A stretch of 11,139 nucleotides of DNA, taken from assembly GCA_017408625.1 (NCBI GenBank), contig JAFQUG010000175.1:1-11139 (forward strand), in the 5' to 3' direction. Below are positions 8,021 to 11,139 of this stretch, piece after piece. This stretch comes from Clostridia bacterium. Lineage in GTDB: Bacteria; Bacillota_A; Clostridia; Oscillospirales; CAG-272. Positions within the stretch are counted from its first letter, which is position 1. Each line of letters starts with the position of its first letter. Position numbers and translations under genes: made by a program. The notes beneath the pieces are model-generated. The model did not search any database. It was not told the origin of the DNA and saw nothing but the letters and a program-made list of their open reading frames with translations.

Positions 8021-9265
8021 TCAGCCCTCCAATCCGATGCTGATCTCGCCCGTTCCGATCTCGGCCAGCACCTTTGCATCCAGCTTTACCGTCTCCATCT
8101 CACCGGGAGCAAGCTTGATCTTTTTCTTACTTGAAATCACGCTCTCTCCGCATCTGACCACAATCTTTTTGTCGCGGAACACGTCGGATACACGGAAATA
8201 GACCACGGTATCCTGTGCGCTGGTGATCCTTTGCGGTACGGTATAGCGTACACCGTCGATGGGACGCACACAAATATCCACACGCTCGCTCTCTATACCT
8301 GCAATGTAATCCGCAGCGGCACAGCCTGCGATCTCAGCCTCGTCGGACACATAGTCCACAAGGTCGTGCACGTGCAGCACGTTGCCGCAAGCAAACACAC
8401 CGGGCACGGAGGTTTGTCTGTTCTGGTCGGTCACAGCTCCGCCCGTGATGCGGTCAATATCAATACCCGCACCCTTGGTCAGCTCGTTTTCGGGCAGCAA
8501 GCCGCAGGAAAGCAGCAGTGTATCGCACGCGATGTACTGCTCGGTCTCCTTGATGGGTCTGCGCTGCTCATCCACCTTGGCAATGGTCACACCCGTGACT
8601 CTTTCCTTACCGTGGATCTGCACGACCGTGTGAGAAAGCAACAGCGGAATACCGAAATCGTTCAGACACTGCTCAATATTTCTTGCAAGGCCACCAGAAT
8701 AAGGCATCAGCTCACAGACCGCCTTGACCTTTGCGCCCTCCAGCGTCATGCGGCGCGCCATGATCAGACCGATATCGCCCGAGCCGAGGATGACCACCTC
8801 TTTACCTGGCATATAGCCCTTGATATTGACGTACTTCTGTGCAGTGCCCGCAGTATAAATACCCGACGGACGTGAGCCTGCGATGTTGAGCGCACCCTTG
8901 GGACGCTCGCGGCAGCCCATGGCCAAAATGATGGCGTCTGCCTTGATATGCATAATTCCATCGGTGGAGTTGATGGCGGTGATTTCCTTATCGGGCGTGA
9001 TCCTTGTGACCATGGTGCCCACCTTATAAGGGATGCCAAGCTCCTTGACCTGCTCTGCATAGCGAGCAGCATACTCGGGGCCCGTCAGCTCCTCGCCGAA
9101 TTTATGAAGGCCGAAGCCGTTATGAATACACTGGCGAAGGATGCCGCCAAGATGCGCCTCGCGCTCCAGGATCAGAATATCCTTGACCCCTGCCTTGTAT
9201 GCAGCAACCGCTGCACTCATGCCTGCAGGGCCATCGCCCACGATGACAAGTGAGACCTTAAGCAT
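8021..9265 (-). CDS. FAD/NAD(P)-dependent oxidoreductase, GlpB-like position in the operon
   Basis: The product is a 414-residue pyridine nucleotide-disulfide-type oxidoreductase. The FAD Rossmann motif is VIVGDGPAGMSAAVAAYKAG (8-27; GDGPAG where GGGPAG is usual). GGILRQCIHNGFGLHKFGEELTGPEYA is characteristic of the partner of GlpA-like enzymes. The second Rossmann motif is VVILGSGDIGLIMARRM for NAD(P). The segment ending ACGNVLHVHDLVDYVSDEAEIAGCAAADYI is the conserved FAD-contacting end of the family. It likely passes electrons between the GlpA-like flavoprotein and NAD(P) or another carrier; the direction is not known. The ATG overlaps the stop of the upstream gene by 8 bases, and GGAGGGAAGG precedes it, so the two are translationally coupled. 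The C-terminal 100 residues are a beta-rich tail (RPIDGVRYTVPQRI). Its genomic partners match the clostridial/Thermotogae glycerol-3-phosphate dehydrogenase-like cluster. Confidence 0.9.
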   Translation of the reverse strand: MLKVSLVIVGDGPAGMSAAVAAYKAGVKDILILEREAHLGGILRQCIHNGFGLHKFGEELTGPEYAARYAEQVKELGIPYKVGTMVTRITPDKEITAINSTDGIMHIKADAIILAMGCRERPKGALNIAGSRPSGIYTAGTAQKYVNIKGYMPGKEVVILGSGDIGLIMARRMTLEGAKVKAVCELMPYSGGLARNIEQCLNDFGIPLLLSHTVVQIHGKERVTGVTIAKVDEQRRPIKETEQYIACDTLLLSCGLLPENELTKGAGIDIDRITGGAVTDQNRQTSVPGVFACGNVLHVHDLVDYVSDEAEIAGCAAADYIAGIESERVDICVRPIDGVRYTVPQRITSAQDTVVYFRVSDVFRDKKIVVRCGESVISSKKKIKLAPGEMETVKLDAKVLAEIGTGEISIGLEG

Positions 9266-10703
9266 TGTCCTTCCCTCCTTTGGTTCTTCCGTAGTTAATG
9301 ATTGAGCCGCCGCCCGATTTGGTGACCTGCTCGTAAGGGATGCCCAACTCGCGGGACAGGATCTCGACTACGATGGACGAGCAGAAGCCGCCCTGGCATC
9401 TGCCCATGCCGCTGCGTGTGCGTCTCTTAACGCCGTCGACGTCGCGCGCACCGGGATTTGTGCGGATCGCGTACACAATCTCGCCCTCGGTGACTTCCTC
9501 GCATCGGCAGACCATATTGCCATACGCGGGCTCTTTTGCAATGACCTCATTCCTCTGCTCGTCGTCAAGCTTACGATACCAGCCCGACGGCTTGCGAATG
9601 GGATTCCAGTCCTCTTTCTTTTCAAGCACAAGGCCTTCCTTGCCAAGCAGCTCGACGCAATACTCGCCAAGTGCGGGTGCGCTTGTCAGGCCGGGGCTTT
9701 CAATGCCGCCGAACGTGATAAACCGGGGGGCGGATGCATGAATGATAAAGTCGCCCGTGCTGCCGACTGCGCGCAGACCCGTAAAGCTTGTGATCACGCC
9801 GCCAAACGGAATGCCCTTGATGTATCTTGCGCTCTGCTCGCGGATGCTTGCAGTACCCTCGGCGGTGGTATCAAGGTCCTCCTTGTCGGTCATATCCACA
9901 GCGGTAGGCCCTAACATGACGTTGCCTCCCGTGGTTGCCGTGACCAGGATGCCCTTGCCCTTGGGTGTGGGCGTGGAGAACAGCGTATAGCCGGTCAGAG
10001 AGGGCGTGTACGCCTTGTCCAGCACCATATATTCACCGCGTCTGGGATGCACGTCAAACGACTCATCCCCTACCATAGCGGCGATCTTATCCGAATAAAG
10101 GCCTGCTGCATTGACAACATATCTTGCTTCGACCTTCTGATCCCCCGCATACAGCGTATAACCGCCGTCAGCGGATTCGATGCGGTCCACTTCAAAATTG
10201 CGAATAAACTGCGCGCCGTTGTCCATGGCGTTGCCAAGTCCCGCGTCGCAAAGACCAAACGGGCTGACAATCGCACCCGTAGGTGCCCAGAGCGCACAGG
10301 TGACCTCCTCGGTCACGTTGGGCTCAAGTGCAAGCACACCTTCGCGGTCAAGCACCGCAAGTCCCTCGACCCCGTTCTTGACGCCGCGCTCGTAGAGCTC
10401 TTCAAGAGTGGCCTTATCCTCGTCGCCGTAGCCAAGCACCAACGAGCCGTTGCGCACGTACTTGACGCCAAGCTCTGCGCAGACCTGCTCCATCATCTTG
10501 GAGCCCGCTACGTTAAAGCGAGCCTTGAGCGTGCCCGGCTTTGCATCAAAGCCTGCGTGCACGATGGCACTGTTGGCGCGCGATGCGCCCGTGCAAACGT
10601 CGTTTGCTCTTTCAACAACGCAAATATTCATCTTGTATGCGGACAGGGCTCTTGCGCACATCGCGCCCACGACGCCCGCACCTATGATACATACGTCAAA
10701 CAT
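9258..10703 (-). CDS. GlpA-like FAD-dependent dehydrogenase with C-terminal BFD-like [2Fe-2S] domain
   Basis: This 481-residue flavoprotein belongs to the DAO/GlpA group that oxidises glycerol-3-phosphate or related hydroxy acids. The FAD motif CIIGAGVVGAMCARAL is at 5-20. ANSAIVHAGFDAKPGTLKARFNV and HPRRGEYMVLDK are conserved in this group. The C-terminal domain has CRC (399, 401) and CQGGFC (436, 441), the four-cysteine pattern of a BFD-like [2Fe-2S] domain seen in anaerobic GlpA-type enzymes. The start at 10703 follows a GGAGGT site 8 bases away; the frame opens 8 codons earlier without ribosome-binding support. It is the first gene of the operon, about 36 bases after the predicted transcript start. 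No glpK or glpF kinase/facilitator gene is in the window, so glycerol-3-phosphate as substrate is an inference from family only; another polyol phosphate or 2-hydroxy acid is possible. Confidence 0.9.
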   Translation of the reverse strand: MFDVCIIGAGVVGAMCARALSAYKMNICVVERANDVCTGASRANSAIVHAGFDAKPGTLKARFNVAGSKMMEQVCAELGVKYVRNGSLVLGYGDEDKATLEELYERGVKNGVEGLAVLDREGVLALEPNVTEEVTCALWAPTGAIVSPFGLCDAGLGNAMDNGAQFIRNFEVDRIESADGGYTLYAGDQKVEARYVVNAAGLYSDKIAAMVGDESFDVHPRRGEYMVLDKAYTPSLTGYTLFSTPTPKGKGILVTATTGGNVMLGPTAVDMTDKEDLDTTAEGTASIREQSARYIKGIPFGGVITSFTGLRAVGSTGDFIIHASAPRFITFGGIESPGLTSAPALGEYCVELLGKEGLVLEKKEDWNPIRKPSGWYRKLDDEQRNEVIAKEPAYGNMVCRCEEVTEGEIVYAIRTNPGARDVDGVKRRTRSGMGRCQGGFCSSIVVEILSRELGIPYEQVTKSGGGSIINYGRTKGGKDNA

Positions 10704-10745
10704 ACCGTAATACCTCCAAGTATACATAGTAATCCTATTATAAGT

Positions 10746-10774
10746 ATTATAACACTATCCTTTTGATTCGTCAA
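10746..10774 (-). promoter_or_regulatory. Strong promoter of the seven-gene minus-strand operon
   Basis: On the minus strand TTGACG (10774-10769) and TATAAT (10751-10746) are 17 bases apart, with TG before the -10 box (extended -10). A second TATAAT lies 9 bases further on (10742-10737 region), as a direct repeat that may be chance in this AT-rich stretch. Transcription would start near 10739, leaving about 36 bases to the first ATG. No clear Zur or Fur inverted repeat is visible here. Confidence 0.85.
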
Positions 10775-10792
10775 GAAATCAGAGCGTTTTTA

Positions 10793-10821
10793 TTGACAAT
10801 TTTCTTTGGCTGTGATAAACT
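10793..10821 (+). promoter_or_regulatory. Divergent promoter for the beta-propeller gene
   Basis: TTGACA (10793-10798) is followed after 17 bases by TAAACT (10816-10821), with TG at 10813-10814 making an extended -10 that may offset the weaker hexamer. The expected transcript start is near 10828, and the AAAGGAG site at 10840-10846 serves the ATG at 10854. The -35 boxes of the two divergent promoters are only about 18 bases apart, so one regulator could affect both. Confidence 0.75.
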
Positions 10822-10833
10822 GAAATTATCACA
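10811..10833. promoter_or_regulatory. Operator-like inverted repeat over the -10 region of the divergent promoter
   Basis: TGTGATAA (10811-10818) and TTATCACA (10826-10833) are perfect 8-base inverted arms with 7 bases between. Flanking GGC and GCC extend the symmetry imperfectly. The palindrome overlaps the -10 box and expected start, a usual place for a repressor to bind. The factor is not identified; the spacing does not match CRP (TGTGA-N6-TCACA). Confidence 0.6.
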
Positions 10834-10853
10834 CAGCCGAAAGGAGCATACTG

Positions 10854-11139
10854 ATGAACAAGCATTTCAAGTTAAGCCTTCCCGACTCCGGCAAGGATAT
10901 TTATATGCCCAGAAAAACGCAGACCTGGGGATACCGCTACGGCCCTTCTATCATGGTCGAGGGCGACGTTTGCCGCGCATGGTTCGCCTCCCCCGGCGAC
11001 TGCTTTGAGGCAGACTGGTTTACCTATCGTGAATCCCGCGACAAGGGCGAGACCTGGACCGACGAGCGCGTGGTGCTGACTCCCACGCCCGATTCCATGG
11101 ACTGGTTTTCTGTATGTGACCCTGCGGTTTTCAAATACG
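10854..11139 (+). CDS. Beta-propeller glycan-active protein (sialidase or GH43-like), 3' end beyond the window
   Basis: The 95 codons visible start at an ATG 7 bases after AAAGGAG. The N-terminus has no signal peptide and leads into WGYRYGPSIMVEGDVCRAWFASPGD, as in the first blade of five-bladed or six-bladed propeller glycosidases. The segment SRDKGETW (61-68) is a perfect Asp-box (SxDxGxTW), the turn motif of sialidase/BNR-repeat propellers. DPAVFKY follows at the window edge, resembling the DP-containing blades of GH43/GH32-like proteins. The exact family cannot be set from this fragment. It is divergent from the operon carrying two other glycosidase-like genes, which suggests a shared glycan-use role. 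Confidence 0.65.
   Translation, partial: MNKHFKLSLPDSGKDIYMPRKTQTWGYRYGPSIMVEGDVCRAWFASPGDCFEADWFTYRESRDKGETWTDERVVLTPTPDSMDWFSVCDPAVFKY

Noticed and set aside
10735..10753. PerR/Fur/Zur-like box in the repeated TTATAAT sequence
   Set aside because: The two copies are direct, not inverted, and one already serves as the -10 box.
10811..10833. CRP/FNR-type binding site
   Set aside because: TGTGA and TCACA are present but 13 bases apart, not 6, so the CRP spacing is wrong.

Overview
The window looks like a piece of a Bacillota (Clostridia-type) chromosome. The evidence is strong AGGAGG-type ribosome binding sites before every gene, near-consensus sigma-A-type promoters with 17-base spacers and extended -10 TG, Gram-positive-style lipoproteins with Thr/Glu-rich linkers, and a GlpA-like/FAD-oxidoreductase/DUF1667 trio typical of clostridia and Thermotogae. 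Base composition is near 50% GC by eye. An uncultured gut clostridium is plausible, but the sequence alone does not prove it.

Layout, all coordinates in the window. (1) Positions 1-1783, minus strand: a small acidic lipoprotein (965-1699) and asnS, the asparaginyl-tRNA synthetase (943 down to the window edge). They appear to share one transcript from a perfect TTGACA-17-TATAAT promoter at 1755-1783. (2) Positions 1834-10774, minus strand: seven genes with gaps of 22 bases or fewer, reading as one operon. It starts at a strong promoter (10746-10774) and ends at an intrinsic terminator (1834-1866) four bases after the last stop. In order of transcription it encodes a GlpA-like flavoprotein with a C-terminal BFD-like [2Fe-2S] domain, an FAD/NAD-dependent oxidoreductase, a DUF1667 protein, a cytoplasmic GH71/99-like glycosidase with a C-terminal beta domain, a CobW/G3E GTPase with a His/Cys-rich metal-binding repeat, a second CobW-like GTPase fused to a YcgQ/TIGR03943-like domain, and a surface lipoprotein with a GH42-like TIM barrel. 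(3) Positions 10793-11139, plus strand: a divergent promoter with an operator-like palindrome, then the first 95 codons of a beta-propeller (sialidase/GH43-like) protein.

How the genes may fit together (inference). The three redox genes form a known module that oxidises glycerol-3-phosphate or a related polyol phosphate. The two G3E proteins form a metal-handling pair, probably zinc, on the precedent of YciC/YcgQ. The glycosidases and the divergent propeller point to glycan use. Finding all three modules in one tightly packed operon, with a GTPase fused to a domain normally paired with a membrane permease and no permease in sight, is the most unusual aspect of the window.
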